Of a stretch of 52,246 bases of DNA, positions 42,859-50,462 are shown piece by piece (position 1 is the stretch's first letter; the number at the start of each line of letters is the position of its first letter). The notes below the pieces were generated by a model. It was not told where the DNA came from. It was given only the letters and a program-made list of their open reading frames with translations, and made no database searches. Location: positions 1 to 52,246 of the forward strand of contig JBCBDU010000023.1 in assembly GCA_038529355.1 (NCBI GenBank), written 5' to 3'. A program made the translations under genes and the position numbers. The DNA is from CALBPI01 sp038529355 (GTDB lineage Bacteria > Pseudomonadota > Gammaproteobacteria > Steroidobacterales > Woeseiaceae).

Positions 42859-44076
42859 TCAGGCTCTGCTATAGCCGTCAGTCATATAAATCGCGATGAC
42901 CGTGAGTACGGTCATCATCAGGAACGAGGCGGCCATCGGTGCGAGGGTGCCGTTGTAGAGTGCGCCACTGAACGCGCCCAGCATGGCCGACAACAGTGTT
43001 GTGACCGAACCGATAATCGCCGCTGCGGTTCCGGCGATGTGACCGAGTGGCTCCATCGCCAGTGCGTTGAGATTGCCGAACAGAAAGCCAACGAACAGGA
43101 ACAGGCTCATCATGCAGCTCATCGTCACAGCGAGCGGCGGCTGGCCGCTCCAGTAGACGCTGGCGGCGAAAAACGCCAGCGATGCGATCACGGCCATCAC
43201 GCCGGCACCCTTCGCAAGCGCGCGCATGCCGATGCGCACGACCACGTTGCCGTTGATCAGTGTGCTGACGCCAATGCTGATTGCGAGCATGCCGAAGAAC
43301 AACGGGAAGCGCTCCCCCAATCCGTATTGCTCGGCGAACACTTGCTGCGCGGTGCCCAGAAAGCCGACGAACGCGCCTGACACAGCAGCGGCGGCGATGG
43401 TATAGCCGATAGCCACTGGCGTGCGCAGCACCACCAGCATGTTGCTGCCAATCCTGTGCAGTGACAGAGATTGCCGGTTCGCAGGTGCGAGCGTTTCCGG
43501 CTGGCGCCAGTGGAACCACGCAACGATCAAGCCGGTCAGCACGATGAACACCCAGAAAATGCTGCGCCAGCCGAACTGGTTGATCATCAATTGCCCAAGC
43601 GATGGCGCAATAGCCGGTACCAGAATGAAGATTGAAATCACGAACGACATGACGCGAGCCATGTTGCGGCCGGCGAACAGGTCACGAACGATCGTGACGG
43701 TCATTGTGCGCGGCGCTGCGACACCGATACCCTGCAGGAAACGACCCAGCAACAACAGCGTGTAGGTTGGTGCGCTGAGGCTGACCAGCGTGCCAGCGAC
43801 GAAGATGGCAAGCCCCGCGTACAACGCCGGTTTGCGTCCGATCGCGTCTGCCAACGGGCCAAACAGGAACTGGCCGAGCCCGAGCCCTGCAAAAATGGTG
43901 TACACGATGTACTGGGTATCATTAACGTCGTCGACACCCAGTTCGACGCCGATAACGCCGTGCGCAGGCAGCATCGCGTCGATCGCCAGGGCGACCAACG
44001 ACATCGTCAGCGCCATCATCGTGATGAATTCGGGAAAAGCCGCCTGTTGAGGCGTAGGTCTGGCGCTATCGGGCAT
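42859..44076 (-). CDS. Bcr/CflA family multidrug MFS exporter
   Basis: A 405-residue 12-TM major facilitator of the DHA1 Bcr/CflA type. The loop motif A is 'FLFGPLADAIGRKPALYAG' and motif C-like 'LGRFLQGIGVAAPRTMTVTIVRDLF' (in parts) is typical. These proteins export drugs or small peptides with protons. The longest open frame runs antisense through the aldolase gene and is not coding; ATG 44076, just before the first hydrophilic stretch, is the best start. It is convergent with the saccharopine-like gene, 5 nt apart. Confidence 0.88.
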   Translation of the reverse strand: MPDSARPTPQQAAFPEFITMMALTMSLVALAIDAMLPAHGVIGVELGVDDVNDTQYIVYTIFAGLGLGQFLFGPLADAIGRKPALYAGLAIFVAGTLVSLSAPTYTLLLLGRFLQGIGVAAPRTMTVTIVRDLFAGRNMARVMSFVISIFILVPAIAPSLGQLMINQFGWRSIFWVFIVLTGLIVAWFHWRQPETLAPANRQSLSLHRIGSNMLVVLRTPVAIGYTIAAAAVSGAFVGFLGTAQQVFAEQYGLGERFPLFFGMLAISIGVSTLINGNVVVRIGMRALAKGAGVMAVIASLAFFAASVYWSGQPPLAVTMSCMMSLFLFVGFLFGNLNALAMEPLGHIAGTAAAIIGSVTTLLSAMLGAFSGALYNGTLAPMAASFLMMTVLTVIAIYMTDGYSRA

Positions 44077-44115
44077 CCGTGCATGATAAAGCAACGTGAT
44101 CGCAGGCGTAGTTGT

Positions 44116-44128
44116 GATGCGACGCATC
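44116..44128. promoter_or_regulatory. Inverted repeat GATGCG-A-CGCATC upstream of fda
   Basis: A perfect 6-bp inverted repeat with a 1-nt centre, just ahead of a TACAAT -10-like box (44132-44137), within the divergent MFS/aldolase promoter region. It is a candidate operator. Confidence 0.4.
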
Positions 44129-44131
44129 GCG

Positions 44132-44137
44132 TACAAT
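44132..44137 (+). promoter_or_regulatory. Candidate -10 box of fda
   Basis: TACAAT matches five of six consensus bases and lies about 48 nt before the start codon; no clear -35 is seen at 17 bp. Confidence 0.35.
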
Positions 44138-44184
44138 TGTTGCACAGGTAATGAATATCGACCGTCGCAACCCGGGGGAACACC

Positions 44185-45078
44185 GTGAGCAACTTTGCAC
44201 AGCAAATCGAAAAAATTCGCACAGACAATGGTTTTATCGCAGCTCTGGATCAGAGCGGTGGCAGCACGCCGAAAGCGCTGGGGCTCTATGGCGTGGACGA
44301 GAGTGCGTGGCAGGACGATGAGGGTATGTTCGCGTTGGTGCACGAAATGCGCTCGCGCATCATCACGAGTCCGGCATTCAGCGGCAAACGCATTCTCGGT
44401 GCAATCCTGTTTGAGAACACAATGGATCGCGATATCAACGGCAAGTCGACGGCGCAGTACTTGTGGGAAAACAACAACGTCGTGCCCTTCCTGAAGGTCG
44501 ACAAAGGTCTCGAGGACGTCACTGACGGCGCACAGCTGATGAAGCCGATGCCGGATCTGGATGCTTTGCTGGACAAAGGCAAAGCCAAGGGTATTTTCGG
44601 CACCAAGATGCGTTCGGTGATCAAAGAGGCGAACGCAGCCGGTATCGCGGCGGTAGTCGCCCAGCAATTCGCCGTCGGCGCGCAGATTCTGGCCAAAGGG
44701 CTGGTACCGATCATCGAGCCGGAAGTCGATATTCACTGCCCGGACAAGGTGGCCGCTGAGGCGCTGCTGAAAGCCGAGCTGATGAAGCATCTGGATCAAG
44801 TGCCGGCGGATCAGCAAGTGATGCTGAAGCTGACGCTGCCCGACACCGATAATCTGTACCACGACTGCGTGACGCATCCGCGTGTGCTCAAAGTGGTGGC
44901 GCTGTCCGGCGGTTACAGTCGCGAAGAGGCGAATGCGCGTTTGGCGCGGCAGACCGGCATGATCGCAAGCTTCTCTCGCGCGCTGTCTGAAGGACTGAGT
45001 GCGCAGCAGTCGGACGATGAATTCAACGCAACGTTGGATGCGTCGATTCAGGCCATCGCGGACGCATCAGCGACCTGA
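44185..45078 (+). CDS. fda: Class I fructose-bisphosphate aldolase
   Basis: A 297-residue Schiff-base aldolase of the small bacterial Fda type, which cleaves fructose-1,6-bisphosphate to triose phosphates. Typical are 'GFIAALDQSGGSTPKAL' at the N-terminus, 'ILGAILFENTMDRDI', 'PFLKVDKGLE', 'GLVPIIEPEVDI' and 'VMLKLTLPD' with the expected catalytic lysine region. The start is GTG 44185 with GGGGGAA about 7 nt upstream. A possible hairpin terminator lies about 55 nt downstream. Confidence 0.94.
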   Translation: MSNFAQQIEKIRTDNGFIAALDQSGGSTPKALGLYGVDESAWQDDEGMFALVHEMRSRIITSPAFSGKRILGAILFENTMDRDINGKSTAQYLWENNNVVPFLKVDKGLEDVTDGAQLMKPMPDLDALLDKGKAKGIFGTKMRSVIKEANAAGIAAVVAQQFAVGAQILAKGLVPIIEPEVDIHCPDKVAAEALLKAELMKHLDQVPADQQVMLKLTLPDTDNLYHDCVTHPRVLKVVALSGGYSREEANARLARQTGMIASFSRALSEGLSAQQSDDEFNATLDASIQAIADASAT

Positions 45079-45132
45079 TTGGCGGTTTGCGTGTCGGCGC
45101 GCGGTACTCACTGTGACGAGAGTGCCTGCGTT

Positions 45133-45164
45133 GCCCGCAATTGTGAGATTCGGCGGGCGCTTTT
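45133..45164 (+). terminator. Possible terminator after fda
   Basis: GCCCGC (45133-45138) pairs with GCGGGC (45153-45158), with further AAT/ATT pairing inside, followed by GCTTTT. The stem is short with a bulge, so this is tentative. Confidence 0.4.
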
Positions 45165-45227
45165 CGATGCTGCGTCGTGCCAGTCACGGTGCTGAAAGCG
45201 TCACCGCGTTCGGAGCAGTGTGTCACG

Positions 45228-46265
45228 TTACAGATCCGGCGCGCTGAGTTGCATGGCATCTATCGGCGCCGCGTCAAACGGCGCCGTGCCATGCCAGCGC
45301 CCGAGCACATCCAGCAGGCGCCGGCGTGCAACACAACGCCGCCCCAGCGCTTGTCGTACAGCGCGCGCACTTGCAGTGCCGTCCCCTTCATCGAGTGACA
45401 CATTGGCGAAGTGCGTACTGTGTTGCACCAGTAGATGATCCAGCAGATCTTGAAACAACTTTGCCGCCCCAGCACCGGCAGCAACCGGTTGGCGGATTGC
45501 CACATAGCGAAAATCTTCTGCAGCAAAGCGTTTGCGGGCCGGCGGGAAGAGCTGCATGGCTCGCTGCATGAATCGGCCTGCGCCGCCGGTCGGTTGATCG
45601 AGGTTTAACGACACGACGTGGTAGACGCAACCGGCCACCGCGCCGTTGCGGTGCGCACTGATCCACTGCGCGGGCGCGGCGTCGACCAAGCTGTCACCCG
45701 CTTGCGTTTGTGAGAGCAGCGCACCGATCGCATCACTACGGCCATCTTCAAAGGCGTGTGGCGGCAACGATGCGCGTGGCCAGTGACTGTACTTCAGCGC
45801 GCTGCCCACGCTGCCCAGCCGTTGCATACCCTGTGTCGCAAGCACGCGCTGGGCAGCCGCGTTGCGGCGCTCGACGCAACCATAAGTCAGCACCGGAAGT
45901 GATCCTTGATCCACAGCCCATAAGACCGCGCGCTCGACCACAATGCGCGCAAGACCGTGCCCGCGATGTGCCGGGTCGACGAACAGGGTTCCGCGATACA
46001 GCCCATCGATCTCGGCGCCGGCGCGTAGCAAGCGCCGACGATCGAGCACGTAGCAGCCAACAATCGATGAGCCGTGATACAGACTGCAGAACAACGGTGC
46101 TGCGAATTGCGTAGCCTCGTCGGCAAATCGATGCCGTCGGTAGCGCGCACCGGGCGCACCGAAGCGCGCGTGGCTAACAAATTGCAGCCAATCCGCGCCT
46201 GCGCTGTCACTGACAGTCAGCCGATAGGCGCCCTCCGACCATAGCGTTACGTCGTCAATCGCCAT
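45228..46265 (-). CDS. Double GNAT-type acetyltransferase
   Basis: A 345-residue protein. The N-terminal half is a clear GNAT fold with the acetyl-CoA loop 'LFVDPAHRGHGLARIVVERA' (in parts) and 'ERRNAAAQRVLATQGM'. The C-terminal half ('HRNGAVAGCVYHVVSLNLD' and 'FRYVAIRQPVAAGAGAAKLFQDLL') looks like a second, degenerate GNAT domain. ATG 46265 lies inside the end of the ATP-grasp gene (11-nt overlap), so the two are translationally coupled and likely act on one product. The substrate is unknown. Confidence 0.78.
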   Translation of the reverse strand: MAIDDVTLWSEGAYRLTVSDSAGADWLQFVSHARFGAPGARYRRHRFADEATQFAAPLFCSLYHGSSIVGCYVLDRRRLLRAGAEIDGLYRGTLFVDPAHRGHGLARIVVERAVLWAVDQGSLPVLTYGCVERRNAAAQRVLATQGMQRLGSVGSALKYSHWPRASLPPHAFEDGRSDAIGALLSQTQAGDSLVDAAPAQWISAHRNGAVAGCVYHVVSLNLDQPTGGAGRFMQRAMQLFPPARKRFAAEDFRYVAIRQPVAAGAGAAKLFQDLLDHLLVQHSTHFANVSLDEGDGTASARAVRQALGRRCVARRRLLDVLGRWHGTAPFDAAPIDAMQLSAPDL

Positions 46266-47388
46266 AACCGGACTGCCATTCAATATCCTTGGCTGCCGCG
46301 CTAGCGAAATCGAATCGATTGCGACGCGCGCGGCTAATAATCGGCCAGGTCGAAAACGTCGCTAGCAGGAATACGCCCGGGTCTCTGAGGCGCCACGTAA
46401 CATCGCGACACTGGCGGATGGCGCGCCCGGTGCGACGGCGCTCTGCCGGCGCGCCCAGGCTAACGAACCAGTGTGTCCACGTTGACCAGAACTCCTGCAG
46501 TTGGCGCTCGTCTCGTAGTTCCGGTGTGCTGCCCGTTGCGATACTCGCGCCGAGGCTTTCACGCGTAAAGAAGTGCAACCCGCTGGTCGCGCGCGGGTTA
46601 CATTCGATCGCATGTGCCTGGCCGTCGCTATCGACAATGAAGTCGAACGAGACCAGACCGTGGTGTGACACTGCGGCGATGAAGTGCGTCACCCACTCAG
46701 CAATCGATGGTTGTTCGACGCGCTCGAACGCAACGGCAACCTGATTCAGGCGCACCATCGATCGGTAGATCACGATGCCCAGCACTTCGCCGTGCCGCGC
46801 AATGGCGAAAGCGCTGAACTCCTCGCCGGCGATGCGACGCTGCACCAGCGAATCGCGGTCATCGACGGTAGGCAAGGCGTGTTGCGGGGTCGTGAAGTGG
46901 ATACCACGTCCTGCGCAACTGAATTCGGGTTTGATCACGCACGGATGCGCGGCCAGCAAATCTGCTGCCGCTGCGCTGGTCATCGCGACGGTTTGCGGTA
47001 CAGCCAAGCCGACAGAGTCAGCCAGTCGCGCAAATTGCAATTTCGAGTGTAGCTGTAGCACGTGCTGCTGCTCGCGACAGAACAACTGCACACCGGGCGG
47101 TAAGCGCTGCATGAGGGCGGCGACGAACATCGTTTCCTCGGACACCGGTACAACAAGGTCTACGGACCAGGTGTCTATCGCCGCCAGCAGTGCTTCAAGA
47201 AAACCTTGCTGATCGGTGGCCGGCGCCGGTACCTGCACAACAGCGTCGACGCAGCGCGACGTTCTGGCAAGGTGCCAGCGAAACGGATCGCACACAACCA
47301 CTCGCCAGCCGGCTGCCTTGAAGCTGCGCGCAAGATCCACGGCTGTCGGCAAGCGGCCGAGCGTCAGTAATACGGTCTTTACCGCCAT
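46255..47388 (-). CDS. ATP-grasp domain carboxylate-amine ligase-like protein
   Basis: A 377-residue ATP-grasp protein similar in layout to carbamoyl-phosphate-synthase-like ligases. It has an N-terminal pre-grasp Rossmann-like part ('VLLTLGRLPTAVDLARSFKA'), the ATP lysine in 'PCVIKPEFSCAGRGIHF', and the metal-binding strand 'HAIECNPRATSGLHFF'. Such enzymes join a carboxylate to an amine or thiol through an acylphosphate. ATG 47388 is chosen because the family start follows; the ribosome-binding site is weak. It is divergent from the P450 gene across 140 nt. Confidence 0.85.
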   Translation of the reverse strand: MAVKTVLLTLGRLPTAVDLARSFKAAGWRVVVCDPFRWHLARTSRCVDAVVQVPAPATDQQGFLEALLAAIDTWSVDLVVPVSEETMFVAALMQRLPPGVQLFCREQQHVLQLHSKLQFARLADSVGLAVPQTVAMTSAAAADLLAAHPCVIKPEFSCAGRGIHFTTPQHALPTVDDRDSLVQRRIAGEEFSAFAIARHGEVLGIVIYRSMVRLNQVAVAFERVEQPSIAEWVTHFIAAVSHHGLVSFDFIVDSDGQAHAIECNPRATSGLHFFTRESLGASIATGSTPELRDERQLQEFWSTWTHWFVSLGAPAERRRTGRAIRQCRDVTWRLRDPGVFLLATFSTWPIISRARRNRFDFASAAAKDIEWQSGYGD

Positions 47389-47528
47389 CGAGTAACGCCA
47401 GGTGCGAGATCGGGAAGGAGCGTTGCGGCCAACATTTATACGCCAGAGTATAAAGGCTCTTGCGCACAGGTTCAGCCGCGCGCAACGCTTCACGATATAC
47501 TCGCGGCTTGTTCTTTCACGCAGCATCG

Positions 47529-48917
47529 ATGTTGACCGAAACACCGGACCGTTACCAGCCACCCGCGCCACAGCCACTGTCGCCGCTGCGATCGCTGTTG
47601 CGCGTGATGCGCCAGGGCGATGGTGACCTGTTGTCGCTGGTGCCGCGCGATGCGTACACGAAGCCGGTGACGCGACTGGGTTACTCGCGGCGCTCGATTT
47701 TGCTGATCAACGATCCGTCGCTGGCGCGCGATGTGCTCACGGATCCGTTGGATATTTTCCCGAAGAACGACCTGATGGTCGGCGCGTTGACGCCGTTGGT
47801 GGGTGAGTCGGTTTTCGTCTCCAACGGCGTGCAGTGGCGTCGCCAACGGCAGATGATCGATCCGGCGTTCTCGCATATGCGCATCGGTCGTGCTTTTGCC
47901 GCCATGCGCGGTGCGGTGGATGACTACATCGAGCGGCTCGATGCCGATGTCGCGGCGCAGCGCGACGTCTCGCTCGACCTTGCGATGAGCGAGCTCACCG
48001 CCGACATTATCTGTCGAACCATTTTTTCGCAGTCGCTGCAGGGACAAACCGCGCGCGATGTGTTTGAGGCGTTTGGTGAATTCGAGGACAGCGTCGCCAA
48101 CGTGAATCTGTGGCAACTGATTCTCGGCAAGCCATGGGCAGATGTGAAACAGCCGGCAAACGTCCTCGCGGCATGCGCACGCATCCGTAGCCACATTGGC
48201 AGCTTGTTGGATGCACGGCTCGCGCGTGGTGCTGACGCGGAGGATGACATCGTCACGTCGATCGTGGCGGCGCGCGATGCCGAAACGGGCGAGCCGTTCA
48301 CGCGCGAGGAGTTGATCGACCAGATTGGCGTGTTTTTTCTGGCCGGTCATGAAACCACTGCCAGTGTCCTGACCTGGGTGTTTTTTATTCTGGGAGAGCG
48401 CGAGGACATTGCAACGATGGTTCGCGATGAGGTGGCCGGCGTCGTTGGCGACGGCGATATTCGTTTCGAGCACGTCAAGCAGTTGCCGGTAATCCGCAGT
48501 ATTTTCCGTGAAGCGTTGCGCCTGTATCCGCCGATCACGTTCATACCGCGCGTGGCCGCCGAAAAGACCCGCATCGGTGATGAAACGGTCAAGCGCGGTG
48601 CGATGCTCATGATTTCGCCGTGGACGGCGCACCGCAACACGTTGCTGTGGCGCGATGCGGATCGCTTCGATCCATTGCGCTTTCACGGTGCCGGTGACAG
48701 CGAGGACAGCGGCGTGTTCATGTCGTTTGGGCTTGGGCCACGCGTTTGCGTAGGCGCGGCTTTTGCAACGATTGAAAGCACACTGATCATTGCAGCGCTT
48801 GCCCGACGCTACAATTTTTCGGTTCGCGAGCCTGAGCGCGTGCGCCCGGTTGCGCGATTGACGACGCGGCCGGCCGAGGAGATTCGGGTGCAACTGACCC
48901 GGCGTGGCGATGTCTGA
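47529..48917 (+). CDS. Cytochrome P450
   Basis: A 462-residue soluble-type P450 monooxygenase with all landmarks. The I-helix oxygen motif is 'AGHETT' (272-277), the K-helix ExxR is in 'IFREALRLYPP', and the haem loop 'FGLGPRVCVGAAFA' has the axial Cys407. It resembles the CYP110/fatty-acid- or terpene-hydroxylating groups in general style, but the subfamily cannot be set by eye. ATG 47529 has no clear Shine-Dalgarno sequence. It overlaps the CrtD-like gene by 8 nt, so both probably act on one hydrophobic, perhaps carotenoid, substrate. Confidence 0.95.
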   Translation: MLTETPDRYQPPAPQPLSPLRSLLRVMRQGDGDLLSLVPRDAYTKPVTRLGYSRRSILLINDPSLARDVLTDPLDIFPKNDLMVGALTPLVGESVFVSNGVQWRRQRQMIDPAFSHMRIGRAFAAMRGAVDDYIERLDADVAAQRDVSLDLAMSELTADIICRTIFSQSLQGQTARDVFEAFGEFEDSVANVNLWQLILGKPWADVKQPANVLAACARIRSHIGSLLDARLARGADAEDDIVTSIVAARDAETGEPFTREELIDQIGVFFLAGHETTASVLTWVFFILGEREDIATMVRDEVAGVVGDGDIRFEHVKQLPVIRSIFREALRLYPPITFIPRVAAEKTRIGDETVKRGAMLMISPWTAHRNTLLWRDADRFDPLRFHGAGDSEDSGVFMSFGLGPRVCVGAAFATIESTLIIAALARRYNFSVREPERVRPVARLTTRPAEEIRVQLTRRGDV

Positions 48918-50394
48918 GCCACATGTCATCGTTGTCGGTGCGGGAGCCGGTGGTTTGGCGGCAGCACTTGATCTTGCAGCACGCGGTGCGCAAGTGACGG
49001 TGCTCGAGCAGCATGCCCGGCCGGGCGGCAAGATGCGCCAGATCACTGTCGATGGCAAGGCGATGGATGCTGGCCCGACCGTGTTCACGATGCGCTGGGT
49101 CTTTGACGATCTGTTTGCTGACGCGGGGCTGCAATTTGATGAGCATGTCACGTTGCACACAGCCGACGTGCTGGCGCGCCACGCATGGCTGGATGGCGCG
49201 AGACTCGATCTGTACAGCGATGTTGCGCAGTCTGCCGCTGCGATTAGCGAGCAATTCGGCGCTTCGCAAGGACAGGCCTATCGCGAGTTTGCGCGCGATG
49301 CCGCGAGTATTTTCGACACGCTGGACTTGAGCTTCATGCGCGATCAGCGACCGACGCCGCTGGAGCTTGCGCGACGCGTTGGTGTGCGCGGCATTCCCGC
49401 GTTGCTTGCGACGCAACCGTTTGTGTCGCTATTCAAGTCTCTGGAAAAGCGGTTTGCCGAGCCGCGACTGGTGCAACTGTTTGCTCGCTATGCCACGTAT
49501 TGCGGGTCGTCGCCGTTTCTTGCGCCGGCAACCTTGCAGCTGATTGCGCACGCCGAGCGGGCAGGCGTGTGTTATCTCGATGGCGGCATGCACGCGCTTG
49601 CCCAGGCGATCGCAGATGCGGCGCAAGCGGCCGGTGCGCAGATCCAGTATGACGCGCCGGTGGCCGAGGTTTTGAGCTACGACGGTCGCGTGACTGGCGT
49701 GAAACTGGCTGATGGCGTGCCGCTGCAGGCAGATGCCGTTGTGTTCAACGGCGATTGCGCGGCACTGGCGAACGGCTTGCTTGGCGCCAATGTGCGCAGC
49801 GCGGTGCCGCCGTTACCCAAGACGCGCCATTCGCTGTCGGCGATCACGTGGAATCTGCGCGCGACGACAGCGGGGTTTCCGCTGGCGCACCACACCGTGC
49901 TGTTCGGTGATGACTACAAAGACGAATTCGACGCGATTTTTACGCGCAAGCAAATCACGGCGACGCCGACCGTGTATATCTGCGCGCAGGATCGCAAGGA
50001 CGACTCGCTGCCGGCTGGTATGTCGCGCGAGCGTCTGCTGTGCCTGATCAATGCGCCTGCATGCGAGCTCGACGATGCGCTCGTCGACGCTGCTGAGGAG
50101 AAACTGCTGTCAATGCTGGCGAGCCAGGGCTTGGCCATTGAATATGAGCCGGGCGCGTGCGTGCGCACGACGCCGCAGGCATTCGGCGCGCTGTTCCCGG
50201 CATCGGACGGGGCGTTGTACGGTCGCCCGACGCATGGGCCGTTCGGCAGCTTTTCACGCCCCGGAGCGCGTGCACGCATTCCGGGTCTGTATTTGACCGG
50301 TGGCAGTGTGCATCCTGGCGCCGGCGTGCCGATGGCGACGATGTCTGGTCGCTTGGCGGCGGCGTGTATCCGCCACGATTTTGGTTTGGAATAG
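48910..50394 (+). CDS. Phytoene desaturase-family FAD oxidoreductase, CrtD-like
   Basis: A 494-residue CrtI-superfamily enzyme. The FAD motif is 'VIVVGAGAGGLAAALDLAARG', read from about residue 6, followed by 'VLEQHARPGGKMR' and 'DAGPTVFTM'. The C-terminal CrtI signature 'GLYLTGGSVHPGAGVPMATM' is complete. The middle stretch 'GFPLAHHTVLFGDDYKDEFD' is the pattern that I associate with CrtD (1-hydroxycarotenoid 3,4-desaturase). No other carotenoid gene is in the window, so the substrate stays open. The gene ends 68 nt before the convergent KAP gene, at the edge of the AT-richer segment. Confidence 0.85.
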   Translation: MSEPHVIVVGAGAGGLAAALDLAARGAQVTVLEQHARPGGKMRQITVDGKAMDAGPTVFTMRWVFDDLFADAGLQFDEHVTLHTADVLARHAWLDGARLDLYSDVAQSAAAISEQFGASQGQAYREFARDAASIFDTLDLSFMRDQRPTPLELARRVGVRGIPALLATQPFVSLFKSLEKRFAEPRLVQLFARYATYCGSSPFLAPATLQLIAHAERAGVCYLDGGMHALAQAIADAAQAAGAQIQYDAPVAEVLSYDGRVTGVKLADGVPLQADAVVFNGDCAALANGLLGANVRSAVPPLPKTRHSLSAITWNLRATTAGFPLAHHTVLFGDDYKDEFDAIFTRKQITATPTVYICAQDRKDDSLPAGMSRERLLCLINAPACELDDALVDAAEEKLLSMLASQGLAIEYEPGACVRTTPQAFGALFPASDGALYGRPTHGPFGSFSRPGARARIPGLYLTGGSVHPGAGVPMATMSGRLAAACIRHDFGLE

Positions 50395-50462
50395 GCGCGA
50401 CGCTTTGTCCTTTCTTTTGAAAACAGTGATTGATTGCGTTCAACGGAGACTCGATATCGTTC

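Noticed and set aside
44077..44877. 800-nt N-terminal extension of the MFS exporter
   Set aside because: It is the mirror frame of the class I aldolase gene, which has clear family identity on the other strand.
47490..49160. 556-codon minus-strand open frame across the P450/CrtD-like junction
   Set aside because: It is antisense to two clearly identified genes and has low-complexity shadow composition.
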